NCBI GenBank assembly: GCA_002315285.1
Contig: DCGR01000033.1
Coordinates: forward strand, 1-14,984
Direction of reading: 5' to 3'
From: Bacteroides sp. UBA1773
GTDB taxonomy: Bacteria; Bacteroidota; Bacteroidia; Bacteroidales; Bacteroidaceae
DNA: 14,984 nt
This document shows, piece by piece, positions 8,373 to 14,984 of this stretch. The notes under the pieces were generated by a model. The model was not told where the DNA came from and did not search any database. It was given only the letters and a program-made list of their open reading frames with translations. Numbering within the stretch: position 1 is the stretch's first letter; the number at the start of each line of letters is the position of its first letter. Both the position numbers and the translations under genes were made by a program.

Positions 8373-8418
8373 GGGCAGGAAGCCGCCATTTCCATGTGGA
8401 AATACCTGCTTCCTGCCC
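8373..8418 (-). terminator. Two-tier hairpin terminator of the susCD operon
   Basis: An 11-base perfect outer stem (GGGCAGGAAGC at 8373-8383 with GCTTCCTGCCC at 8408-8418) encloses a symmetric 4x4 internal loop and then a 7-base inner palindrome (ATTTCCA at 8388-8394 with TGGAAAT at 8397-8403). On the minus strand it starts 30 bases after the stop of the last operon gene. The lower stem is followed by a T-rich stretch (CTTTCTTTTCC, about 8372-8362), as expected for intrinsic termination of leftward transcription. The plus-strand side lacks a T-run. Confidence 0.8.
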
Positions 8419-8448
8419 AACATGTCGGATATTGGAAAGAGTCAAGCC

Positions 8449-9300
8449 TTATTTGCCCGGCCAGCCTTCTTCCCAAATGAATTCGAATGCGAATCCGGTG
8501 TAATAGCCACTGCCACTTACCAAACCGAGCATTGAAGTGTAATAGTCATTGCCTTTGTTCACCAACGTACAGTAGCTTGCATATTTTGCCAGCCACACGA
8601 AGGTATATGCGCCCTTGTCAAGGTCGGCCACGGTTCCGCTCGACGAAGCCTTCCATGTGATGCTGGTGTCGGCTGGGTTATAGGTGAACTGCACGCCCGT
8701 ATCGGTGGTAAATCCGTCCGGACCATATCCGTATGCCGCAATCCAAGGCTGCACGATGCGATACATGTTCGTGCCCTTTCCGTGCTCTATCTTCACGTTC
8801 TTGGCCACTTGGCCGTTCTCGTCCTCAGCGAAAGTATAGTCAATGAACGTACATGTGCCACCATTTTCCCACTCCAGTATCAGGGAAGCGGTAACCGTTG
8901 TCTCGCCGATGCAGCCAGGGCCTACTGTACTCTCGTCAAGAGCCAATTCGATGGAGACACTCTTGCCTGGCTCAATGGCGCCATTCAAGTTGATGGGAAG
9001 GTATGCGGTGTTATTCCCAGCCTCGAATGTAACGCTCGATGGGATGGAAAGACCCTGTATGCTGGCTTTTGATGTCACGTTTACGCTCACCGCCTCATTG
9101 GTCACGCCACGATACACAGGTACGTTGATGACGGGTGAGGATGCCGATGCAGACAATTCCAATTCAGAGAAGGTGAATGAGGCATTGATGCTGTCTGCCT
9201 GATAAATTGCGCCCTTGTTGTCTTGGTTGCAGGCCATGCAGAGACATGCCAGAAAAGAAACAAGAAGTATGTTCAGACTTTTCATATTTTTCATAACCAT
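8449..9300 (-). CDS. SusCD-associated lipoprotein, Calx-beta/Ig-like N-terminal region
   Basis: This is the third gene of the susCD operon. A lipoprotein signal ends in the lipobox LCMAC with Cys24 as the lipidated residue (counting from 9300); NQDNKG follows, a partly acidic start compatible with surface export in Bacteroidota. Residues about 30-145 look like a beta-sandwich of Calx-beta or fibronectin type, with the pattern VINVPVYRG, TFEAGNNTAYLPI, PGKSVSIELAL. The remaining half (about 146-283) is rich in Tyr, Trp and Gly, and I do not recognise its family. By position it should be an accessory surface binding protein delivering substrate to SusD/SusC, as SusE/SusF-type proteins do; that role is inferred from context. 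In-frame ATGs at 9300, 9294 and 9285 all lack a clear Shine-Dalgarno, so the start is uncertain by five codons. It begins 18 bases after the susD stop. Confidence 0.8.
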   Translation of the reverse strand: MVMKNMKSLNILLVSFLACLCMACNQDNKGAIYQADSINASFTFSELELSASASSPVINVPVYRGVTNEAVSVNVTSKASIQGLSIPSSVTFEAGNNTAYLPINLNGAIEPGKSVSIELALDESTVGPGCIGETTVTASLILEWENGGTCTFIDYTFAEDENGQVAKNVKIEHGKGTNMYRIVQPWIAAYGYGPDGFTTDTGVQFTYNPADTSITWKASSSGTVADLDKGAYTFVWLAKYASYCTLVNKGNDYYTSMLGLVSGSGYYTGFAFEFIWEEGWPGK

Positions 9301-9318
9301 GCTATTGTTTTATGTTTT

Positions 9319-10842
9319 TTATTTGTCATCGGTTGGATTCTGGTCATTTTCGAGTGACATGTTCTCATTCCCATCAAATTCACTCTGCGGAATTGTCAGC
9401 ACCCACATGTAGTTTTCAGGGTCATCGGTGGGGCGACCGGCCAAAAGAGCAGCTGCAGGCCATCCCATGGCTGATGTACGCTTGAATCCCTGTTTTAAGC
9501 GGCGGATGTCATATACACGACCCGCTTCACCCCACAGCTCGATACGACGCTGGACGAGGATTTCCTCCAACAGAGAGTTGGTCCATTCATCAGTGGTGGC
9601 ACCCAGTTCAGCGCCTGTCTTGTTGCAAGTATATGCAGCATCGCGCTTGCTCATGAGAGCCATCAAGTCTGACTTTGCGGCTTCCTCTTCCGTTGCTCCC
9701 AATCGGCATTCTGCTTCTGCGGCAATCAGATACATTTCCTCAACACGCATCCAGATGTAGTCGCCCAGCCATGTTGCCAGATTAGAGAACTTGAACTTTT
9801 CCTGCTGCAGGTTGTTGTCGGCATCCCACCAGGCCTTACGGTCGTCGGTCGAAGAGATGCGGGAATAAAGCTCTGCGTTGATGCGCTTTTGGGCTGTCGA
9901 TCCGTATTTGCCTGCGGAGGCATCCATGTGCGTGAAGAAACCGGCATACATGCCGCTCTGGTCGGCAATGACCTCGGCGCCCCACATCACGTTCTTGTGG
10001 CTTACGCTATTCACTCCGGCAAAGTCGGCCACCTTCGTGATCTTGGCCGATGTAGCCTCGATGGCGGCATGAGCGGCAGTCTTGGCGGTATTCCAGTCCT
10101 CCATGGTCAACGCGATGCGTGCCTGCAATCCCAGGGCCACGTCGTAGCCGATGTGGCTGATATGTTTTCTCGTCGTGCCATTCAGGTACGAAACAGCCTT
10201 ACCCATGTCCTCGACAATCAGTTTATATACATCCTGAACGGTAGAACGGGGTTGTCCCTTGGTGGAAGCTGTTGTCGGTTCCTTATAGATGGGGCAGCAA
10301 AGCTCGTTTTCATGACCCTTGTAGGTGCGGGCAAAGCTCTGTGCCAGCATATAGTAGGAATAGGCGCGGATGGCGTATGCCTGTCCTAAGGCATAACCTC
10401 TTTCCAGGCTTGTTCCCTCCATGGTTTCCTCGGCAGCCAGGATGTAGTTGGCATTCGAGATCCATGTGTAGTAAGCGTTCCACAAGTCGTACGAGCGCCA
10501 GGTACTTGATGTGAAACGCGATTTCACATTATAGATGCAGTCATACCAGAACCAGCCGGAGCCTTGGGCTGCCATTACCATGTCCTCGCCCATGACATCA
10601 GCCATCAGATTGTAAGCAGAGATGCCAAAGCACTGGTGGGTGTTATCTGTTGTCGACCAACCGGCAGTGTACATCGAACGATAGATACCGTTCAGGGGAA
10701 CCAAGGCTGCATTGCCATTCGCCATCAGGCTTGTGCCCGACATCGATGTTGTAGGCGAAGTTTCCAATTGTTCCTCGGAGCAGCCTGTCATCAACAAGCA
10801 GCCCATTGCGCCTACACAGAGTAATTTTATACTATTTTTCAT
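9319..10842 (-). CDS. susD: SusD/RagB family nutrient-binding outer-membrane lipoprotein
   Basis: This lipoprotein caps the SusC barrel at the cell surface and captures the ligand before TonB-driven import. It has 507 residues. The signal peptide ends in the lipobox LMTGC (Cys21), followed by SEEQLE, an acidic stretch typical of surface-exported Bacteroidota lipoproteins. The N-terminal SusD-like region (about 45-260) is helical with TPR-like pieces such as GYALGQAYAIRAYSYYMLAQ. The C-terminal RagB/SusD region carries the hallmark IWMRVEEMYLIAAEAECRLG (363-382), QRRIELWGEAGRVYDIRRLK (431-450) and IPQSEFDGNENM (484-495). The start has TAGGA six bases upstream. It lies 22 bases after susC and is certainly part of the same operon. 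The ligand cannot be deduced. susD is used as a family symbol, not a claim of starch use. Confidence 0.95.
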   Translation of the reverse strand: MKNSIKLLCVGAMGCLLMTGCSEEQLETSPTTSMSGTSLMANGNAALVPLNGIYRSMYTAGWSTTDNTHQCFGISAYNLMADVMGEDMVMAAQGSGWFWYDCIYNVKSRFTSSTWRSYDLWNAYYTWISNANYILAAEETMEGTSLERGYALGQAYAIRAYSYYMLAQSFARTYKGHENELCCPIYKEPTTASTKGQPRSTVQDVYKLIVEDMGKAVSYLNGTTRKHISHIGYDVALGLQARIALTMEDWNTAKTAAHAAIEATSAKITKVADFAGVNSVSHKNVMWGAEVIADQSGMYAGFFTHMDASAGKYGSTAQKRINAELYSRISSTDDRKAWWDADNNLQQEKFKFSNLATWLGDYIWMRVEEMYLIAAEAECRLGATEEEAAKSDLMALMSKRDAAYTCNKTGAELGATTDEWTNSLLEEILVQRRIELWGEAGRVYDIRRLKQGFKRTSAMGWPAAALLAGRPTDDPENYMWVLTIPQSEFDGNENMSLENDQNPTDDK

Positions 10843-10864
10843 TGTTATCCTATTTATTAATCAA

Positions 10865-13800
10865 TTAGAAATTCACTTCCAAACCTACCGTGTATGTCTT
10901 ATTAGGAGTATAAGTGTAGTCTGTACTACCACTGAAGCTATATTGGGGATCCATACCCTTCAAGTGAGTGAACAATGCGATGTTGTCGGCCGAACCGAAC
11001 ACGCGAATCGTGTTCAAGCCAATCTTGTGCATCCAATCCTTTGGCAGATAGTAACCCAAAGTGACATTCTTGATGGCGAAGTATGAAGCATCAATCAGGA
11101 AACGGTCCGTTGTTGCATAACTTCCCCCGATTTCAACGCGGGGAACATCCGTGATGTCGCCCGGCTTCTGCCAGCGGCGAAGTGCGTTGGAGCTCCAGTT
11201 GTTGTTGTTGTACATGTTGTTCATCGAAGCCGCATACAGCGAGTCATACACCTTGCCGCCAATCGAGTAAGTTGTCAGTACCGACAGGGTCAGGTCTTTC
11301 CAGCGGAAGTCGGTGCCGATGCTGCCATACAGGTCGGGGATGCGGCTGCCCAGATACCACTTGTGTTTGTTTGCCTCGCTATAATCGCTTGTAACGTATT
11401 CGGTACCTTCTATGCGCTGGCCTTCCTCGTCTTTCTCGTATGCCCAGTAGAGCTGTGCACCGGTTGCAGGATCGACACCGGCCGACTTGGCCATATAGAA
11501 AGTGTTCAGTTCCATGCCTTCCTTGATGATACGGACGCCACTGACAATTTCAGGAGATTCCTTGGTCAAGTGCAGCACCTTGTTCTTGGTGGTCGTACCC
11601 ATCCAGCTCACGTTCCATTCGAAGTCCTTGTCGCGAAGCACCGTGCCCTTCAAGTCGATTTCGAAACCGGTGTTGCGCATGTCGCCTACGTTGGCATCGT
11701 AGCCGCTGAATCCAGTGGAAAGGGCCATCGGGTAGCTCAGCAGCATATCGACGGTCTTCTTGTTGTAATATTCGATAGAGAAAGTCAGACGATGGTCGAG
11801 TACAGTGCCTTCGATGCCGATGTTCAGATTCTGGCTCTTCTCCCAGGAAATGTCCTTGTTCTCAAGAGTGGAAACAAAACCACCAATCTGGTTGGCATTG
11901 GCATACGACAGACTGTAAAGGCTCTGCCATGCATAATAGGTGCCCAGGTTGTCATTACCCTGTTCGCCATAGCTGGCCTTGAACGACAGGTTGTCGATCC
12001 ATTCGATGTCCTTCATGAATTTCTCTTCAGAGATACGCCAGTTTCCACCAAACGACCAGAATGTGCCCCAGCGGTTGTCCTTGTGGAAACGTGAGGAACC
12101 ATCGCTACGCAGCGATGCTGACAGGTAGTAACGGTCGGCGAAGTTGTAATTGACACGCCCCAGCCACGATTCGATGCGGTAGTTGTTCGAATAGGAGTCG
12201 GCATCGTACAGGGTAGTACCCGGACGAAGTTCCAGAATGCCATCGACAAGGTTTGTCTTGCCGGCCGACAGATATTCATATTGATAAGCATAATACTCAT
12301 GACCGGCCAGCACATCGAAATTATGACTTCCGAACGAACGGTTCCAGGTGAGCAGCTGGTTGAAGGTGTATGATTGCATGCGGGTGTTGTACTTCATCAG
12401 CAAACCACCAGCCGTACTCTGGTTGCCATGATACATGTTCATGTATTTCTTCTGGTTCTGTGTGCGATAGTCCACACCGAAGTTGGCCGAAAGTTTCAAT
12501 CCTTTCAACACGCCATATTCGTCCTTGTCGCCACCCAGGGTCATGCCCGTACGGACGCTTGCCACATCGTTCTTCACGTCGGCAACGTCATCCAGCAAGC
12601 CACCCAATGGGTTGTAGTCGGTATATGAGCCCGGACGGCCACCCTCGCCATAATCGAGCTGACGCTTGCCAAACTCATCCAACACATCGTTGCCATTCAA
12701 ATCCTTCAGATAGACAGGGAACAACGGTGAAACGAACTGTGCCGAATACCATACGTTCGATGTGGATGTGCCACTATAATCGGAGAAATTCTGACGCGAC
12801 GACGAAAGCGAAGCGTTGAAGTTTGTACTGAACCAGTCGGTAACGGTGCTGTTGATGTTGGCCCTGCCATTGTAGCGCTGGAAACCCGTAGTTACCAGAA
12901 TACCATCCTCATTCAGGTAGCCCAACGAGAACATGTACTTGGTCTTGGCCGTACCACCGCTGATCGACAGCTGATGCTCGTGGCGTTTGGCGTTGTTTCT
13001 CAGCAGTGCATCCATCCACTTTTCGTTCCATGCAGCCTTGGCATCTGCACGTACCGCGCCAGTGGTCGGGTCGATGATTTCATCCCATGAGTAGTTCTTG
13101 TAGGGATTATACTGCTCACCGCCCAATATGCCCGACAGATCCTCACGAGCCTGAGCCTCGGCATCTGCCCACGAATAACCATTCTTGAACACATAGCCGT
13201 TGCGGGCTGCTTCGTAGGTAAGCTGCACATAATCCTTACCATCCACCATGTCGTACTCATCGAGTGCGCGCGATGCCCATCCCAATGTGGAACGCCATGT
13301 CACATTCACCTTGCCTTCCTTACCCTGCTTCGTGGTGATCATCACGACACCATTGGCACCACGTGCTCCATACAAGGCACCTGCCGAAGCATCCTTCAGG
13401 ACGGTCATCGACTCGATGTCGTTAGGATTGATGGAAGCCAGAGAGCCATCGTAAGGCATGCCATCGACCACATACAGTGGACTGCTGCTGGCATTGATGG
13501 AGCCATAGCCACGGATGTGGATGGATGGACTGGAGCCCGGCTGACCCGACGATGAGGTGGTCAGCACACCTGTGGTCTGACCCTCCAAACCCTGTGTGAC
13601 ACTGGTGATTGGGCGCAATTCCAACTTTTTGCCATCCACATTGGAAGCCGAACCTGTGAACGAAGATTTCTTGGCCGTACCGTAAGCCACCACCATCACC
13701 TCGTCAAGAGTCTCTGCATCCAAGGCAAGCAGCACTTTCATGACGCTCTTGAGAGGAAGTTCCTGTGTCTTCATGCCAATGTACGAAACAACCAGGCTTT

Positions 13801-14011
13801 TTGCCGTACTTGGCAAATCAGTCAACTTGAAATTACCGTCAAAATCGGTAATTGTTCCAATAGAAGTACCTTTCACCAGCACATTCGCACCGACAATAGG
13901 TTGACCATCCTCAGATGACGTGACCGTACCGGTCACCGTCTTCACCTGGGCGGTTGTCAAACCAACACCTATAAACAGGCAGGTTATCAGCAACATCAGT
14001 TTTCTTTTCAT
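10865..14011 (-). CDS. susC: SusC/RagA family TonB-dependent outer-membrane transporter
   Basis: This is an outer-membrane beta-barrel importer of 1048 residues, partner of the adjacent SusD. Order of parts: a signal peptide with predicted cleavage after Ala21 (LTTA-Q); a carboxypeptidase-D-like regulatory domain (about 23-107) starting TVTGTVTSSEDGQPIVGANV; a TonB-box-like segment DEVMVVAYGTAKKSS (103-117); a plug (about 120-235) with IHIRGYGSI, LYVVDGMP and the family signature KDASAGALYGARGANGVVMI (206-225); and a long barrel ending VGLEVNF with the terminal Phe needed for outer-membrane insertion. There is no N-terminal STN domain, so direct sigma/anti-sigma signalling is unlikely. The start ATG at 14011 has AAGAGAGA upstream. 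It is the first gene of the three-gene operon. The substrate is unknown. A degraded partial copy of its first domain lies about 250-365 bases upstream. Confidence 0.96.
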   Translation of the reverse strand: MKRKLMLLITCLFIGVGLTTAQVKTVTGTVTSSEDGQPIVGANVLVKGTSIGTITDFDGNFKLTDLPSTAKSLVVSYIGMKTQELPLKSVMKVLLALDAETLDEVMVVAYGTAKKSSFTGSASNVDGKKLELRPITSVTQGLEGQTTGVLTTSSSGQPGSSPSIHIRGYGSINASSSPLYVVDGMPYDGSLASINPNDIESMTVLKDASAGALYGARGANGVVMITTKQGKEGKVNVTWRSTLGWASRALDEYDMVDGKDYVQLTYEAARNGYVFKNGYSWADAEAQAREDLSGILGGEQYNPYKNYSWDEIIDPTTGAVRADAKAAWNEKWMDALLRNNAKRHEHQLSISGGTAKTKYMFSLGYLNEDGILVTTGFQRYNGRANINSTVTDWFSTNFNASLSSSRQNFSDYSGTSTSNVWYSAQFVSPLFPVYLKDLNGNDVLDEFGKRQLDYGEGGRPGSYTDYNPLGGLLDDVADVKNDVASVRTGMTLGGDKDEYGVLKGLKLSANFGVDYRTQNQKKYMNMYHGNQSTAGGLLMKYNTRMQSYTFNQLLTWNRSFGSHNFDVLAGHEYYAYQYEYLSAGKTNLVDGILELRPGTTLYDADSYSNNYRIESWLGRVNYNFADRYYLSASLRSDGSSRFHKDNRWGTFWSFGGNWRISEEKFMKDIEWIDNLSFKASYGEQGNDNLGTYYAWQSLYSLSYANANQIGGFVSTLENKDISWEKSQNLNIGIEGTVLDHRLTFSIEYYNKKTVDMLLSYPMALSTGFSGYDANVGDMRNTGFEIDLKGTVLRDKDFEWNVSWMGTTTKNKVLHLTKESPEIVSGVRIIKEGMELNTFYMAKSAGVDPATGAQLYWAYEKDEEGQRIEGTEYVTSDYSEANKHKWYLGSRIPDLYGSIGTDFRWKDLTLSVLTTYSIGGKVYDSLYAASMNNMYNNNNWSSNALRRWQKPGDITDVPRVEIGGSYATTDRFLIDASYFAIKNVTLGYYLPKDWMHKIGLNTIRVFGSADNIALFTHLKGMDPQYSFSGSTDYTYTPNKTYTVGLEVNF

Positions 14012-14124
14012 AATTCTCTCTTACTTAACTTATGGTTTTTCAATTAATAGTTTTCAATACATTACATATTTTGCAGACATGTCTCACCACGAAGGCTCAC
14101 AAACAATGCGAAGACTTACAAAAT

Positions 14125-14153
14125 GCGTGCAAAAAACACCAATCGCGTGCAAA
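14125..14153 (-). repeat. Direct repeat TTTGCACGC, two copies 20 bases apart
   Basis: The 9-base word TTTGCACGC occurs on the minus strand at 14153-14145 and at 14133-14125, an exact 20-base period (about two helical turns). The first copy overlaps the candidate susC -7 box and the second would lie just downstream of the transcription start. The placement suggests an operator or regulator site, or an early-leader RNA element; this is inference. Confidence 0.5.
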
Positions 14154-14157
14154 GTTA
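14150..14157 (-). promoter_or_regulatory. Candidate -7 box of the susC operon
   Basis: TAACTTTG on the minus strand is a perfect match to the Bacteroidota -7 consensus TAnnTTTG, followed by C. Initiation would be near 14143, giving a leader of about 130 bases, A/T-rich close to the start codon. The expected upstream TTTG is not evident at 20 bases (the sequence there is ATAG), so an activator may be needed. The box overlaps the first of two identical 9-base repeats. Confidence 0.5.
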
Positions 14158-14188
14158 TTAAAAATTTTTAAATCTCACTATATTTTGC

Positions 14189-14224
14189 AAAAAAAATCAG
14201 CATTTCAACCATTTATTGATGATT
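14189..14224 (-). terminator. Weak hairpin followed by T8, after the SusC relic
   Basis: On the minus strand AATCA (14224-14220) can pair with TGATT (14199-14195), and inner TCAA with TTGA. This is followed directly by eight T (14196-14189, partly shared with the stem). It begins 9 bases after the stop of the relic frame and 32 bases upstream of the susC -7 box. The stem is A/T-rich and has a bulge, so termination would be weak. Its position between the relic and susC suggests transcription from upstream may stop here. Confidence 0.3.
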
Positions 14225-14232
14225 TTCACATT

Positions 14233-14433
14233 CTACGCAAATGACACAAATTGACATTGGTTATCGTCCTGATCGGGTACCGTTCCAACAGAACTGTCTT
14301 TCGCCGACACATCCGCACCAACAACAGGCAGACCACCCTCTGATGACGTAACCGTGCCAGTCACCGCCTTCACCTGTCGCCTCGATGACTGGCTCTTCTT
14401 TGCAGTGTACATGTTATGTGTCGGTTGCCTCAT
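14233..14433 (-). pseudogene. Relic of a SusC N-terminal domain (66-codon frame)
   Basis: The short open frame contains a block (residues 20-58, bases 14376-14260) that aligns without gaps to SusC residues 22-60 (bases 13948-13832): 25 of 39 residues and 89 of 117 bases are identical by my count. It corresponds to the first half of the carboxypeptidase-D-like domain, beginning TVTSSEGGLPVVGADV after VKAVTG. The similarity starts exactly at the first residues of the mature protein. The preceding 19 residues are not a signal peptide, and the frame ends in TAG eight codons after the block. There is no plug or barrel, so it cannot be a transporter. No clear ribosome binding site precedes the ATG at 14433. 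It most likely remains from an ancestral tandem susC copy or partial duplication. Confidence 0.8.
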
Positions 14434-14455
14434 GTTTGTGCGGTGAATGTGAGCG

Positions 14456-14487
14456 CAAAGTTACGGAATGCCTTTCGGAACTGCAAG
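14456..14487 (-). promoter_or_regulatory. Candidate promoter upstream of the SusC relic
   Basis: On the minus strand CTTG (14487-14484) is followed by exactly 20 bases and then TAACTTTG plus C (14463-14456), a perfect -7 box identical in all eight bases to that of susC. Initiation would be near 14449, about 16 bases before the ATG of the relic frame. It is a better promoter by consensus than the one next to susC. It may be the surviving promoter of the lost susC copy. Confidence 0.5.
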
Positions 14488-14552
14488 GAGACGGCGCGAA
14501 AAAGTCCCTCGGCTCTCAGGGTCCCGGGTTCATGGTTGTAGTCGGGTGGTCT

Positions 14553-14561
14553 GGGGGGGGG
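14553..14561. repeat. Homopolymer run of nine G
   Basis: Nine consecutive G on the plus strand (C9 in the direction of susC transcription) lie about 65 bases upstream of the CTTG element of the relic promoter and about 540 bases upstream of susC. Runs of this length are prone to slipped-strand length change. No coding frame depends on it here as far as can be seen. Confidence 0.7.
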
Positions 14562-14697
14562 TAGCAAGTCCTTCGTTTGCGCCGATGGATGCCATTGACG
14601 AACCACAAACACCGTTAAATGATGTTGAATCCACATGGCTGTCCTTGTTTGTATATTTATGTACAATAGTGTATATTGATGCAGATTTTGATGCAAG

Positions 14698-14760
14698 TGC
14701 ACTTTTTTTCAGAAAGTGCATTTTGCACTTTTGCACTTTGCACTTTTCTGCATTATGCAA
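14698..14760. repeat. GCAC-core inverted and tandem repeat cluster
   Basis: TGCACTTT (14698-14705) and AAAGTGCA (14713-14720) form an 8-base stem with a 7-base loop. Immediately after come three tandem units TTTTGCAC, TTTTGCAC, TTTGCAC (14721-14743), then degenerate TTCTGCA and TTATGCA units. The TTTGCAC core also occurs, in the opposite orientation, in the susC promoter repeats. Function unknown. Confidence 0.7.
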
Positions 14761-14808
14761 AAAGCGCAAATGTAAGAATCGTCTCAGCGAAGGGGTTTCC
14801 CGACGGGA

Positions 14809-14845
14809 TTTTCGCCTCGGAGCGTTGCGGTTTTGCCTCGGAACG
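14809..14845. repeat. Imperfect direct repeat with 22-base period
   Basis: TTTTCGCCTCGGAGCG (14809-14824) recurs as TTTTGCCTCGGAACG (14831-14845), differing by one deletion and one substitution. Only two copies are present. No function can be assigned. Confidence 0.5.
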
Positions 14846-14888
14846 CCGGAAATTTGGGGGGCATTTCTTGAGGGGGGAGGTTTTGACA

Positions 14889-14931
14889 CCTTATTAATAA
14901 AAATAATACTTTATATATATCAATAATAAGG
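14889..14931. repeat. AT-rich inverted repeat
   Basis: CCTTATTA (14889-14896) and TAATAAGG (14924-14931) are perfect 8-base arms separated by 27 A/T-rich bases. It could be a regulator site, a weak bidirectional terminator or a curved A/T element near the next gene; nothing in the window decides between these. Confidence 0.4.
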
Positions 14932-14984
14932 AATCGCTCGCTGTACACTTTTGTGCATACACTAAGAAGCTGTTTAAATTTATT

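Larger units (their letters stand above)
14434..14984. other. Intergenic region rich in short repeats, no gene seen
   Basis: About 550 bases to the right edge hold no gene I can support. Long frames on both strands (152 codons plus, 119 codons minus) have low-complexity, Cys/Phe/Lys/Arg-rich translations produced by repeats and no family motif. Contents from left to right: the relic promoter, a G9 run (14553-14561), the GCAC-core repeat cluster (14698-14760), a 22-base-period repeat (14809-14845), two G6 runs (about 14855-14880) and an AT-rich inverted repeat (14889-14931). No tRNA or rRNA was seen. Confidence 0.6.

Noticed and set aside
14698..14760. CRISPR-like array
   Set aside because: The units are only 7-8 bases long and directly adjacent, without spacers, and no cas gene is present.
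14468..14926. 152-codon plus frame and 119-codon minus frame in the right-hand region
   Set aside because: Both translate the repeat cluster into low-complexity Cys/Lys/Phe strings, lack ribosome binding sites and show no domain; likely spurious.
14961..14984. Right-edge sequence CTAAGAAGCTGTTTAAATTT as a possible insertion-sequence end
   Set aside because: It vaguely resembles terminal sequences of some Bacteroidota insertion sequences, but no partner repeat, target duplication or transposase frame is visible in the window.

Overview
The window looks like a chromosomal segment of a Bacteroidota bacterium, most likely order Bacteroidales and Prevotella/Bacteroides-like. Three things point there: a SusC/SusD outer-membrane pair, several promoter candidates that fit the Bacteroidota -7 consensus TAnnTTTG, and generally weak Shine-Dalgarno sequences. 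Species cannot be fixed from sequence alone.

Region 1 (about 1-5130) is housekeeping. A minus-strand cluster reads rsmA/ksgA (16S rRNA dimethyladenosine transferase), then mgtE (Mg2+ channel), whose start overlaps the rsmA stop by 8 bases, then a five-repeat DUF349 protein with its own candidate promoter. Transcribed away from rsmA, across a 44-base gap, is a plus-strand membrane protein of the lysylphosphatidylglycerol-synthase TM/UPF0104 family. Both genes have a TAnnTTTG box in that gap. The first 222 bases hold no gene I can defend; they may include the last 17 codons of a plus-strand gene.

Region 2 (5131-8161) has a minus-strand pair: hflX (ribosome-associated GTPase), then class I fumarate hydratase, 46 bases apart. 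Fumarase converges with the UPF0104 gene across a short spacer holding an imperfect hairpin.

Region 3 (8162-14011) is a three-gene minus-strand nutrient-uptake operon: susC-like TonB-dependent transporter, susD-like lipoprotein, and a third lipoprotein that is probably surface exposed. It ends at an unusually regular two-tier hairpin terminator. No glycosidase, lyase, peptidase or regulator lies inside the window, so the substrate is unknown. The SusC protein lacks an N-terminal STN domain, so sigma/anti-sigma signalling through it is unlikely.

Region 4 (14012-14984) has no intact gene but much structure. It contains a 39-codon relic of a second SusC N-terminus (25/39 residues and 89/117 bases match the neighbouring susC, without gaps). 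The relic has its own promoter-like sequence upstream and a hairpin plus T8 run downstream, so it forms a possible short transcription unit ahead of susC. Beyond it lie a G9 run, GCAC-core tandem and inverted repeats, a 22-base-period repeat and an AT-rich inverted repeat. This upstream region is the most interesting part of the window. I did not find a clearly new multi-gene system.
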